Below, in pieces: positions 24,296 through 32,435 of a DNA stretch of 47,224 nucleotides. Below the pieces are notes generated by a model. That model had not been told where the DNA came from and searched no databases. It worked only from the letters and a program-made list of their open reading frames with translations. The translations under genes were made by a program, and so were the position numbers. The stretch's first letter is position 1; each line of letters starts with the position of its first letter. Origin of the DNA: Deltaproteobacteria bacterium (GTDB lineage: Bacteria > Desulfobacterota > WTBG01 > CAIYCZ01 > CAIRTM01); the NCBI GenBank assembly GCA_024276465.1, contig JAJRXD010000167.1, positions 1 through 47,224 of the forward strand. The letters are read 5' to 3'.

Positions 24296-25357
24296 ATGTC
24301 AGGATTTAAATTAATAAAAAGAGGAGGATGTTTTACAATATCTGTCAGCCTGTTTTTTATAGTGCTCCTGCAAGAGCTTTTTCTCCCCCGCGCTTTTGCT
24401 GACAACAGGCAATTAATTACAAAGTCAGGACCACTGCTTCATACGTTTGTTGAAATAAAGGCCTATGGTGAAAATGCCGGACAGGCTATAGATGCAGCTT
24501 TTAATGAGATGGAGAGGATAAACGCTCTTCTAAACAATTATAACAGCGATAGCGAAGTTTCAATGATAAACAGGCAGGCTGGATTAAATCCTGTCCTGAT
24601 AAGTTCTGATACAATGCAGGCATTACAACTTGCAAAAAAATTTGGTGATATTTCCAGAGGTGCATTCGATATTACCATAGGTCCCCTGCTTGAATTATGG
24701 GGTTTTGCACAGGAGGAGGCTGGGTTAGGGGTTACGGAACCGGATATTGACTCTGTCAGAAAGGCAAAGTTCTACGTTGATTATAATGCGCTGGAACTCA
24801 ACAGCGGAAAAAGCAGAAATGATTCAGGAACTGCAAGGCTGAAAAAGAGGGGGATGCGGATTGATGTTGGAGCGTTTTCAAAAGGGTATGTGGCTGACCG
24901 TGCCATGCAGGTTTTGAAGAAAAATGGGATTGCAAATGCTTTGATATCAGCGGGTGGAACAATCCTTGCTCTTGGCAAAAGGCCTGAATCAACATTGTGG
25001 AGAATTGGCATCAGGCATCCGAGAAAGCCCCAGAGCTTTTTAACAGTTGTTTTGCTGACTGACAAAGCTGTTTCAACTTCAGGAGATTATGAAAAATTTT
25101 ATAAAAAAAACGGAAAAAAAAGAACACACATTATTGATCCGCGCACTGGTATGCCGGTGGAAAAAATGCAGTCTGTAACAGTGATTGCCAAAAGCGCTGT
25201 TGAAAGTGATGCACTTTCAACAGCGCTTTTTGTTTTAGGTGTTGACGAAGGTATTGACCTTGTTAACAGGCTGCCAGGTGTGGAAGCATTGATTGTTACA
25301 GGTGAGGGAAAAATATTTTTTTCTACCGGATGGCCGGAGAAGAATGTTTTCTATTAA
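24296..25357 (+). CDS. apbE: FAD:protein FMN transferase ApbE
   Basis: This is a 353-residue exported protein with a Sec-type signal (hydrophobic 14-30, AFA before residue 37). It transfers FMN from FAD to Thr of target proteins such as RnfG/RnfD and NqrB/NqrC in the periplasm. Family marks include FDITIGPLLELWGF, the GAFSKGYVADRA block, SAGGTILALG, STSGDYEKFY and HIIDPRTGMPVE; the acidic metal ligand region AVESDALSTALFVLG follows. The ATG has no Shine-Dalgarno at normal distance; AGAGGAGG occurs 30 bases inside the gene. It is monocistronic and immediately downstream of a family A repeat. A perfect 19-bp hairpin lies in the coding region at 25190-25230. No rnf or nqr genes are nearby. Confidence 0.95.
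   Translation: MSGFKLIKRGGCFTISVSLFFIVLLQELFLPRAFADNRQLITKSGPLLHTFVEIKAYGENAGQAIDAAFNEMERINALLNNYNSDSEVSMINRQAGLNPVLISSDTMQALQLAKKFGDISRGAFDITIGPLLELWGFAQEEAGLGVTEPDIDSVRKAKFYVDYNALELNSGKSRNDSGTARLKKRGMRIDVGAFSKGYVADRAMQVLKKNGIANALISAGGTILALGKRPESTLWRIGIRHPRKPQSFLTVVLLTDKAVSTSGDYEKFYKKNGKKRTHIIDPRTGMPVEKMQSVTVIAKSAVESDALSTALFVLGVDEGIDLVNRLPGVEALIVTGEGKIFFSTGWPEKNVFY
25190..25230. other. Perfect 19-bp hairpin inside apbE
   Basis: AAAAGCGCTGTTGAAAGTG (25190-25208) is the exact inverted complement of 25212-25230, with ATG as the three-base loop, and five T residues end the right side. In RNA this would look like a strong intrinsic terminator within the coding region. The encoded residues are the conserved ApbE block AKSAVESDALSTALF. 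Confidence 0.75.
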
Positions 25358-25468
25358 CCCGAATTATTTGTCCTGAATAGTACCGTTCGCTTTATTCAAC
25401 CTTCTTATGGCGCCACAGGACAGCCTGTCCTGCTATACTGGTTTTTCATTATAAGAAGATCCATAATA

Positions 25469-25678
25469 TTAATCATTATCACCAGGTTTACTGTAGGAAT
25501 GAGGATTAATTATGTACTGTGCATCCTGCCCATAGAAAGGCTCACATGGCTGAGGGCAGGGAATTTCAATAGTGTTGTTATAACACCTGGTCTGCCCAGT
25601 ATCAGGAACATGCCCTGCAAAGGCAGATATGGTTATTAAGGGCAGGATGAGACATGAAAGAGTAAATAACTTCTTCAT
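25469..25678 (-). pseudogene. N-terminal remnant of a secreted DUF1566 (Lcl-type) protein
   Basis: This 69-codon frame has a good ribosome-binding site (AAAGGGG) and a clear signal peptide (KKLFTLSCLILPLITISAFA). The sequence VPDTGQTRCYNNT, then CPQPCEPFYGQDAQYIINPH, is in my recollection the start of much longer secreted proteins with a C-terminal DUF1566/Lcl domain. Here the frame stops right after SYSKPGDND and nothing recognisable follows, so the gene looks truncated. It could still be expressed as a short secreted peptide. It is convergent with apbE. Confidence 0.55.
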
Positions 25679-25931
25679 AGCGAACCCCTTTCTGTATGGG
25701 CTAAAATATTTTATCCTATGGACTGAGAAATGTGAAGCTCCCCGCCTATCCCGAAAGCATTCTGGACGGGGCTTGCGCGGAACGTTCCGGTCAAGAAAAA
25801 ATAAAAGGTTTATCAGTGAGTTGTTGGACTGATTGGGCTAAAAACCAGGAAATTGCTATAAAATAAATCATTTGACTGCTGTGCATTTTTGTGTACACTA
25901 CTGTACAGATTAATTATTAAGGAGCACCCCA

Positions 25932-26171
25932 ATGAAAACAGTCACATTCACTGAATTCCGCAGGCACGCATCTACATTACTTGATGATGTTGAAAATGGA
26001 GAAATAGTTCGCATCTTGAGGCATGGGCATCCGGTTGCTGAAGTAACGCCTCTATCTAACGATTTATCTGAAACACCTTCATGGAAACGTCCGGGGCTTA
26101 AATTGACGACAAAGGGGTTGGCATTATCCCAGGCCATTCTTGATGAAAGGATTGACATGGGCTGTGGCTAA
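25932..26171 (+). CDS. Phd/YefM-family antitoxin, without a following toxin gene
   Basis: This 79-residue protein has the typical Phd/YefM N-terminal DNA-binding fold: MKTVTFTEFRRHASTLLDDV, then NGEIVRILRHGHPVAEVTPL, and a C-terminal toxin-binding tail ending SQAILDERIDM. AAGGAG lies eight bases before the ATG. In this family the antitoxin represses its own promoter and is followed by a PIN or Doc/RelE toxin gene. Here only about seven codons compatible with a toxin start (GTG at 26164) follow before a stop codon and the repeat at 26197. It therefore looks like an orphan. Confidence 0.85.
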   Translation: MKTVTFTEFRRHASTLLDDVENGEIVRILRHGHPVAEVTPLSNDLSETPSWKRPGLKLTTKGLALSQAILDERIDMGCG

Positions 26172-26196
26172 TGTATATGTTTAGGCAATGGCAAGA

Positions 26197-26249
26197 ATTG
26201 CATGGGCCAAACGGCGCAAACTAAAGTTTGCGGCTACCAAAATTCTATT
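26197..26249. repeat. 53-bp palindrome-bearing repeat, copy 2
   Basis: This second copy of the segment at 17118-17170 has the dyad GCGCAAACTAAAGTTTGCGGC at its centre. It lies between the antitoxin gene and the convergent ACP-like gene. Confidence 0.6.
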
Positions 26250-26277
26250 GTGACTCAGTATCGCTGGGCCCGGATTT

Positions 26278-26520
26278 TTACTCATCCATCATCTTCATAA
26301 CCAGTTCAACAGCTTCATTTAAGGTGTTTACTTCATCCTGATCATCTTCATCGAACATTAAATCCCACTCATCTTCAATCATTGTAAAAAATTCAAGTCT
26401 GCCTGAAGAATTTAATCCAAGATCCTTGAAATCAACATCAGGTTTTATTTCAGCATCTTTATTTGCCAATGCTCTTCTTAAAAAACCAGCGAGTTTTTCA
26501 GACAGTTCCTGTTTTTCCAT
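26278..26520 (-). CDS. Acyl carrier protein-like protein
   Basis: This is an 80-residue acidic helical protein with the plan of an acyl carrier protein: a first helix, then DFKDLGLNSSGRLEFFTMIE, where one of the serines takes the place of the phosphopantetheine-attachment Ser in the usual DSL motif. A strongly acidic helix (DEDDQDEV) and a final helix VELVMKMMDE follow. The replacement of Asp-Ser-Leu by Asn-Ser-Ser makes 4'-phosphopantetheine loading plausible but not certain. The ATG at 26520 has AAGGA eight bases upstream; the ATG six bases earlier is too close to it. It lies downstream of the acylating aldehyde dehydrogenase gene with a family A repeat between, so a shared acyl-thioester role is possible. 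Confidence 0.72.
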   Translation of the reverse strand: MEKQELSEKLAGFLRRALANKDAEIKPDVDFKDLGLNSSGRLEFFTMIEDEWDLMFDEDDQDEVNTLNEAVELVMKMMDE

Positions 26521-26554
26521 TTGCATCGTCCTTTCTGTAAAGTTTGATAATCAG

Positions 26555-26696
26555 GAAAAAGTCAAAATTCGATGGCAAAGTAAAAAGCTTCAAATTCAAG
26601 GCGTGCAAATCCTGAGGAATGAATCGTACTTACTGTACGTTGCAATGACGAAGGATGCAGCACAACGCCGAAGTTGGACTTTTTACTTTGTCATCA
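26555..26696. repeat. Palindromic intergenic repeat, family A copy 2
   Basis: This is nearly identical to the copy at 6428-6572 over its whole length, including GATGGCAAAGTAAAAAGCTT, the inner CGTACTTACTGTACG and the end GTTGGACTTTTTAC. It separates the ACP-like gene from the aldehyde dehydrogenase gene. Confidence 0.7.
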
Positions 26697-26699
26697 AGT

Positions 26700-28088
26700 T
26701 TACTTCCCGTATTTGTCCCAATATGTCCTGAACAGTTTGTCTTCTTCAGGAATGTTCTCCGGAATGGGCTTTGAAACCCAGGTATAATTGACCATGTTTC
26801 TCCAGGTTATATTGTCGGTTGTACTGTTTCTGCCCCAGGTTCCGCAGGCAAGTGTCATGGTAAAAGGCATGCCGTTAGTGAATGAACCGCTGTTTGCAAG
26901 GCACTGGGGCTGGTTTACCATAAGCCTGCTGACACGTGCTTCTTCGGCCAATTCCTTTATCCGTTCCTCATTTTTTGTATGTATCCCGCAGCAGTGTCCT
27001 TTTCCGCGTACTGCATGAATCCGTTTGAGATAATCAAGAGCATCGGTGAACTCATTGTATTTCCAGAGGGTGAGAACAGGTGACAGCTTTTCATCAGCAA
27101 ATTTGTCGTTTTCAACCGGGTCTTCACCAAGCACCATGAGAAAGCGTGTTCCTTCCGGTACATTCAGCCCGGCAATTTTGTTTGCGATCCTTTCAGCAGA
27201 ACGTGCAACAGCCTTTCCGTTTATATGTTCACCATCAGGCCACAGGGCTTCTTTAAGCTTTGATTTCTCCTCGGCACTGCAAAGATAGCCATTGTGTGAC
27301 TTGAGGCCCTCAAGGGTTTGATCCCACACAGACTCCTGTATTACTGCATTGTTTTCAGCTGAGCAGGATGTGGCGTTATCAAAAGTTTTGCTCATGAATA
27401 TTTTTTCAGCTGCATCAGCAACATCAGCAGTTTCATCAACTATCATGACAGAGTTGCCGGCTCCTACGCCTAATGCTGGTTTCCCGCTTGAGTATGCTGC
27501 TATTACGGACTGGGTGCCGCCTGTGGATATTACCATGTCAGAAGCGGACATCATTGTCTGAATGTCTTCAATAAACGGTTTTTCCATGCACTGTATCAGG
27601 TCAACAGGAGCCCCGACTTTTTCAAGGCCCTTGCGCATGAATTCTACGGCTTTTCCTCCGCAGCGCCTTGCTATCATGTGTGGTGCAAAAATGATGGCAT
27701 TGCGTGTTTTCAGTGAACTGATGCCTTTTATCACCGGTGTAGCAGTAGGGTTAGTGCATGGAGTGGGTGCGAAAATAACGCCCATGGGTTTAATTACCTT
27801 GAAAATGCCCTTTTCCCTGTTTTCTTCCACAATCCCCGTTGTCTGGGCGCCTTCCATGTCACGCAGGGCTCCAAGAACCTTGTTTCGGTGTTTGGCATAC
27901 TTGTTTTCATAGATACCCATTTTTGTCTCTTTTACTGCAAGTTCCGCACATTCTTTTGCGTTTTCCGGCTTGATTGCTTCCCAGGCAGCTGCAAGTACCA
28001 TTTCATCTACTTTTTCCTGTGGCCAGTGTTCTACGGCTTCATATGCTTTTTTAGCCCTGTCAAGCATGTCCTGTAATACTTCGTTCAT
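26700..28088 (-). CDS. Acylating CoA-dependent aldehyde dehydrogenase, sulfoacetaldehyde dehydrogenase-like
   Basis: This 462-residue member of the aldehyde dehydrogenase superfamily is of the acylating type, which interconverts aldehyde + CoA + NAD(P)+ and acyl-CoA. It has GVIFAPTPCTNPTATPV, STGGTQSVIAAYSSGKPALG (nucleotide and coenzyme binding) and catalytic Cys242 in NATSCSAENN. GMPFTMTLACGTWG and SRLMVNQPQC near the end agree with the AdhE N-terminal/SauS/EutE group. The pattern reminds me most of SauS (sulfoacetaldehyde to sulfoacetyl-CoA), but acetaldehyde or propionaldehyde forms cannot be excluded. GGAGG lies four to five bases before the ATG. There is no microcompartment targeting peptide, shell gene or alcohol dehydrogenase nearby. 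Confidence 0.85.
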   Translation of the reverse strand: MNEVLQDMLDRAKKAYEAVEHWPQEKVDEMVLAAAWEAIKPENAKECAELAVKETKMGIYENKYAKHRNKVLGALRDMEGAQTTGIVEENREKGIFKVIKPMGVIFAPTPCTNPTATPVIKGISSLKTRNAIIFAPHMIARRCGGKAVEFMRKGLEKVGAPVDLIQCMEKPFIEDIQTMMSASDMVISTGGTQSVIAAYSSGKPALGVGAGNSVMIVDETADVADAAEKIFMSKTFDNATSCSAENNAVIQESVWDQTLEGLKSHNGYLCSAEEKSKLKEALWPDGEHINGKAVARSAERIANKIAGLNVPEGTRFLMVLGEDPVENDKFADEKLSPVLTLWKYNEFTDALDYLKRIHAVRGKGHCCGIHTKNEERIKELAEEARVSRLMVNQPQCLANSGSFTNGMPFTMTLACGTWGRNSTTDNITWRNMVNYTWVSKPIPENIPEEDKLFRTYWDKYGK

Positions 28089-28118
28089 AAATCCTCCATA
28101 ACAGTTTGTGGTTATACC

Positions 28119-28304
28119 GGGACTGTTGAAAAAACCCTCATCTGTCCCGATTATGTCGGGATTGCATTCATCATCCGTTATTTCCCGAATGTATTATCGG
28201 AATCTTCGAGCGACGCACGAACAGGTACGCCTCATTCCGCATGATTTCATGTGCCCACGAAAGCGGGATTTTCAACTTGCATCCGGATGTTTTTGAACAG
28301 CCCC
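28119..28304. mobile_element. MITE-like element with CTGTTGAAAAA-type inverted ends
   Basis: GGGACTGTTGAAAAAACC at the left and GGATGTTTTTGAACAGCCCC at the right (28285-28304) are imperfect inverted copies. Between them are small hairpins such as TCCCGATTATGTCGGGA. It makes up most of the 337-base gap 28089-28425. A further hairpin, TCCCGCTGAAATCGGGA, lies near 28351. No coding capacity is seen. Confidence 0.5.
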
Positions 28305-28425
28305 ATTGAAATGACTTTATTAACACACCCATACTCCAGGATATTTCAGTCCCGCTGAAATCGGGACTGTGGAGCAAAAATCCCTGTTGTAACGCTTGTT
28401 TCAGCAAGGTCACCTATGGTGCCCA

Positions 28426-29226
28426 CTACAATATTCGGGTTTTAAAATAAAAAATAATACCTGAAATTGCTGCAAGATAACAACAGATCAGTAAAACGAT
28501 AAAAAACGGGCTCTTAAAAATATCTGATTTGTGAATTTTCCCAAACAAAAAACTATCAGTCGGTACTCCATGGCAGTTAACACATTTTTTTGGCTTCAGT
28601 TCATCATTTCCATGCCTGCCAACATCAAAGTGGCAGTCAGTACATCGCCTGGTGCTGAAGTCACATGACATATTAACTTTTCCATGTCCCTTAACCCGGG
28701 TTGCAATAAATGATAGAAGTGAATCATGGGCTTCATCTTTGTGGCACTTTCCACAGGTGGTGGACAAATTGTCAGGGTGTACAGAAGACGCCGGGTTGTC
28801 AGCTGTCAGCACATCATGCATGCTGTGGCAGTCATAGCACTGAGGTGCGTTGGGGTTGCCTGCTTTTAACAGCATTCCGTGCCTGCTTTTTTCATATTCT
28901 TTAAGAGCTTCTTCATGGCATCCACCGCACTTCACATCTGGGATGCCTTCCTTAGGATGACTGTCTGTTTTTACCCCTTCATGACATTCAACACATGTGT
29001 ATTCCATTTCAGCATGAACAGAACCCAGAAATGCTTTTTTATCAACATACAGGCTGTGGAGTGTTCCTGAATCATCAACCCTGGTAAGGTGGATATCTGT
29101 GTGGCATTCAATACATTCGTCTATTTCCTGGGATAACACTGATGAGTGGTCTGAAAAAAGCACAGAAGATAAAAGAAATATCATAATTATTAGCGTTTTT
29201 ATTGTGGTAATAATCATTTTATGCAT
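28426..29226 (-). CDS. Heptahaem c-type cytochrome with C-terminal membrane anchor
   Basis: This 266-residue periplasmic cytochrome has a signal sequence (about 5-33), seven CxxCH motifs (CIECH, CVECH, CGGCH, CYDCH, CGKCH, CTDCH, CVNCH) and a C-terminal transmembrane helix (about 238-262). The spacing and His-rich stretches are typical of multihaem electron-transfer proteins of anaerobes. GGAG lies about 11 bases before the ATG. The gene begins nine bases after the NarI/HdrD fusion gene ends, so it is the last gene of the complex operon. It is probably the periplasmic electron entry or exit of that complex. The exact named family is not clear to me. Confidence 0.9.
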   Translation of the reverse strand: MHKMIITTIKTLIIMIFLLSSVLFSDHSSVLSQEIDECIECHTDIHLTRVDDSGTLHSLYVDKKAFLGSVHAEMEYTCVECHEGVKTDSHPKEGIPDVKCGGCHEEALKEYEKSRHGMLLKAGNPNAPQCYDCHSMHDVLTADNPASSVHPDNLSTTCGKCHKDEAHDSLLSFIATRVKGHGKVNMSCDFSTRRCTDCHFDVGRHGNDELKPKKCVNCHGVPTDSFLFGKIHKSDIFKSPFFIVLLICCYLAAISGIIFYFKTRIL

Positions 29227-29234
29227 ATGATGAT

Positions 29235-31157
29235 TTACTCCATGGCTTTTACAATAAATTCAGCTATGTCTAAACTTTTTACAGAGTCACTTTTTTCCCT
29301 GACCTTTAATCCATCATCTATCATGGTCAGGCAGTACGGGCAGGCAGTGGCAATTGCATCAGGGTTCTTGTCAAGAGCCTGGTCTGTTCTCATCTCATTA
29401 ATTCTTTTGCCAATATCTTCCTCCATCCACATCCTTCCACCCCCTGCCCCGCAGCAAAAGCTTTTGTCTCTGTTTCTGTCCATCTCAACCAGGTTTATCC
29501 CGCTGATTGACTGAAGGACATCTCTTGGATAATCATAAATATCATTGTAGCGCCCCAAAAAGCATGAGTCATGGTATGCAACTTTCATGTTTTCTGAAGA
29601 TTTCAGTTTTATGCTGCCGTTGCTGATAAGTTTCATTAGAAATTCACTGTGGTGCAAAACTTCAAATTCACTCCCGTACATGGGGTAATCATTTTTAAGG
29701 CTGTTAAAGCAGTGAGGACAAATGGTCAGTATTTTGTTTACATTGTAGTTTTTCATTACTTCTATGTTGGTTTGCGCCAGTGTTTCATACAGATACTCGT
29801 TCCCAAGCCTTCTTGCAGAATCACCACAGCAGCCTTCCTCTGCGCCAAGAACAGCGAAATTTACACCTGCTTTCCGGAGAATTTGCGTTAAGGCAATTGA
29901 AACTTTTTTATACCGATCGTCAAAAGCTCCTGCACAGCCAGGATAAAAAAGAATATCAAAAGAATCAGCTTCAGAAGCAGTTTTAACCCCCAACTCTTTT
30001 GTCCAGTCTCCCCTGGTATGTGCCCCCACACCCCAGGGATTGCTGTTGTTCTCCATGTTTTTGAAAACAGCCTGAACCTCACCTGGAAAGTTCGGCTCAG
30101 TCATAACAAGGTAACGACGCAACTCAATTGTTTTATCAACTGTGGTATCAAAAACAGGACACTGTGAATGGCAACTGAGACACATTGTGCATGACCAGAG
30201 GGTTTCATGGCTTACAATGTCGCCAATAAGGCTTTTATCTTTATCCTTAGATCTATCAGCTGTTTTTTCCTCCATATGTTTTTTCATGTCCTGGAGCAGT
30301 TTTTTGGGGGACAGAGGTTTATCGCTTAAATGTGCAGGGCAGTTGTCCTGGCACCGACCGCATCGTGTGCAGGCATCAAGGTTGAAAAGCTGGGTGGTTG
30401 TGAACTCTTCGATGTTTGACACCCCGTAAGTTTCTGCTGTTCCAAAATCAATTCCCCTGAGCTGTCCCGGGGAACCGTATTTTCTGAGAAAAATGTTAAG
30501 CGCAGAGGTAAATATATGGAGAAATTTGGTGTATGTAATGCATGCAATTAGTGCAAGAACGAGAAAAAAATGAATCCTCCAGAAAAAACTGTGCAGAAAC
30601 AGTTGTAACTGCGTGCCAAACGGCAAAAAGGCATATGAAAAAACTGCTCCTACAGGTGCCCACCGGGCATCTGCGCCAGTTATACTTATGCGCAGCCCCT
30701 CTATGCAGAAGCCTAAAGAAATTATTACAAAAAGCCAGACAAGGGCAATAGCATCATCCTTTCCGGTATCGTCAAGACGCTCAGGTTTCTGTATGTATCT
30801 TCGAAATGCTGCCAGCAACACAGCTATCAAACCTGCTGCTCCAAGAAGATCAAGAAATACAGAAAAATAATTGGCAAACACAACAGGCAGGTGCAGTGTT
30901 GCCTGGGAGGCAAAAATAACAAGAAGGGGAATCAGGCAGGCGAAGAATATGAAAAAATGCATCAGCCCGGGGTACAATTCTTTTAGAATTTTTGCCTGGC
31001 CAATGCCGTATATTAAAAAATCTTTTATCCTGAGGCCGATATTTTCAATATGCTCAGCTTTCTGTCCGATCTTCCATAGCCTTGCTCTTCTTACAAGACC
31101 GGTTATGCAGATAATTAAAGCAATTACAATCAGCAAAGGATCTATTAAAGCAAACAT
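29235..31157 (-). CDS. NarI-like cytochrome b domain fused to HdrD-like iron-sulfur protein
   Basis: This is a 640-residue membrane protein. The first about 235 residues form a nitrate-reductase-gamma-like haem b domain with five or six helices. Two 4Fe-4S motifs follow (CTRCGRCQDNCP and CTMCLSCHSQCP), then two CCG domains (FYPGCAG ... EEGCCGDSARR, and HDSCFLGRYND ... FCCGAGGGRMWMEE) that in HdrB/HdrD hold noncubane clusters. It is thus a single-chain equivalent of DsrM+DsrK or HmcE+HmcF. Related fused proteins also serve as ETF:quinone oxidoreductases (FadF type). GAGGAG lies nine bases before the ATG. It is probably the quinone-reactive and cytoplasmic module of the five-gene complex. The electron partner in the cytoplasm is unknown. 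Confidence 0.92.
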   Translation of the reverse strand: MFALIDPLLIVIALIICITGLVRRARLWKIGQKAEHIENIGLRIKDFLIYGIGQAKILKELYPGLMHFFIFFACLIPLLVIFASQATLHLPVVFANYFSVFLDLLGAAGLIAVLLAAFRRYIQKPERLDDTGKDDAIALVWLFVIISLGFCIEGLRISITGADARWAPVGAVFSYAFLPFGTQLQLFLHSFFWRIHFFLVLALIACITYTKFLHIFTSALNIFLRKYGSPGQLRGIDFGTAETYGVSNIEEFTTTQLFNLDACTRCGRCQDNCPAHLSDKPLSPKKLLQDMKKHMEEKTADRSKDKDKSLIGDIVSHETLWSCTMCLSCHSQCPVFDTTVDKTIELRRYLVMTEPNFPGEVQAVFKNMENNSNPWGVGAHTRGDWTKELGVKTASEADSFDILFYPGCAGAFDDRYKKVSIALTQILRKAGVNFAVLGAEEGCCGDSARRLGNEYLYETLAQTNIEVMKNYNVNKILTICPHCFNSLKNDYPMYGSEFEVLHHSEFLMKLISNGSIKLKSSENMKVAYHDSCFLGRYNDIYDYPRDVLQSISGINLVEMDRNRDKSFCCGAGGGRMWMEEDIGKRINEMRTDQALDKNPDAIATACPYCLTMIDDGLKVREKSDSVKSLDIAEFIVKAME

Positions 31158-31262
31158 ATTTTATTCATCTCCTCAGCTATACTTTATCAGTTAATCAGTA
31201 TCAAAGATTAATAAAGCAGCAAACAGAGGCTGTTATTTAATCAGATGAACAGGCGTATAAAA

Positions 31263-32435
31263 CTACCCCTCTGCCTTTGGAACTTCTTTCTGCCACACAG
31301 GAAGTATCAGGTTGAATACATACATGGTTATAAAAGGCAGGGCAACAAGAACAACGGCCATGGCAAGTCCCTCACGTCCAAAGAAGGGGAGGTTGTAAGT
31401 TGTAAGTCCTCTCAGGCTTTTGGAGAAAAGCTGGCCGCCTATTACTACGTTCCAGCGCATGGCAAGAACCTGAATGAGGATTAATGCTGATGAAAAAATG
31501 CCAAGAGTGTTTCTTGTTGAATCTTTCATGTTTGTAAGCGACACAATGCCCAGTAGAATCATGGGAATTACGGAACAGATAGACATTTGAAGTATTATGT
31601 AGCTGAATCCCAGTCTTTCAGTCAGCATCCGTGAAATAATATGCCATTCCTCATGTGCTTCATAGTACATAGTCAGGATTTCAAGCATTTCAAGTGTCAG
31701 ATCAACTATAAAAAACCCCCATAGATATTTATAGAGACATTTAAGACAGTTGTTGTCAGGCTTCATCCCTTTTGCTTTCATCACAATCCAGTAGCAGATA
31801 ATCAGAACCGCAATTCCTGACACAATGGCTGACATAAGGAAAATTACCGGCATCAGGGGCGTTGACCACCATGGATTTGACTTGAGGGATCCGAAAAGGA
31901 ACCCGACATAACCATGCAACAGGCATGCTGATGGTATCCCTATGGCAGCAAGGAATAAGATTAGCTTACGGTCAATCGCCAGGGTTTTTTCAGACAGGTC
32001 ATAGTTGCCTAATGCAAGAAACCAGTAAAAAAGCTTTTTAAGACCAGTGCTTTCCAATGCCATGCTGACTATTTGAGGCCTGAAAACAAACCATATTTCA
32101 AGAAGAACAAGAACCAGATAGAAGGAATATATGTAACCAAACCCTGACATGGCTGAAGTAAACTTGGGGGTAAACATGATGTTAAAAGCCCTTTCAGGAT
32201 GGCCAAGATGGAAGAGAAGAGGTGTGCAGGCAAAGTTCAGAAAGCAGAATGCCCCGACAAGAGAGAACTTTGCTATTGGTTTAAGTTCTTTAACCCCAAA
32301 CACATGATAAAGTGATGATACAATAAATGCGCCAGCCACAAGGCCCGTTATATAGGGATAGATCACTATCATAATGCTCCAGTGTACCTCTATTTCATTC
32401 GGGAATAAAAAGCCGCTGGTAACTATTTCATGCAT
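31263..32435 (-). CDS. NrfD/HmcC/DsrP-like polytopic membrane subunit
   Basis: This is a 390-residue integral membrane protein with about ten hydrophobic helices, of the NrfD/PsrC family (YITGLVAGAFIVSSL near the start; LGHPERAFNI, a hallmark of the family's quinone-side loop). In Hmc, Dsr, Tmc and Psr complexes this subunit anchors the iron-sulfur subunit and interacts with menaquinone. Its ATG overlaps the stop codon of the iron-sulfur gene (TAATG) and has AAGGAGG upstream, so the two are translationally coupled. The NarI/HdrD gene follows after 105 bases. Confidence 0.92.
   Translation of the reverse strand: MHEIVTSGFLFPNEIEVHWSIMIVIYPYITGLVAGAFIVSSLYHVFGVKELKPIAKFSLVGAFCFLNFACTPLLFHLGHPERAFNIMFTPKFTSAMSGFGYIYSFYLVLVLLEIWFVFRPQIVSMALESTGLKKLFYWFLALGNYDLSEKTLAIDRKLILFLAAIGIPSACLLHGYVGFLFGSLKSNPWWSTPLMPVIFLMSAIVSGIAVLIICYWIVMKAKGMKPDNNCLKCLYKYLWGFFIVDLTLEMLEILTMYYEAHEEWHIISRMLTERLGFSYIILQMSICSVIPMILLGIVSLTNMKDSTRNTLGIFSSALILIQVLAMRWNVVIGGQLFSKSLRGLTTYNLPFFGREGLAMAVVLVALPFITMYVFNLILPVWQKEVPKAEG

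Noticed and set aside
25416-25432. CAGGACAG-C-CTGTCCTG hairpin after apbE
   Set aside because: Only eight pairs and no T-run; it is too weak to call a terminator.
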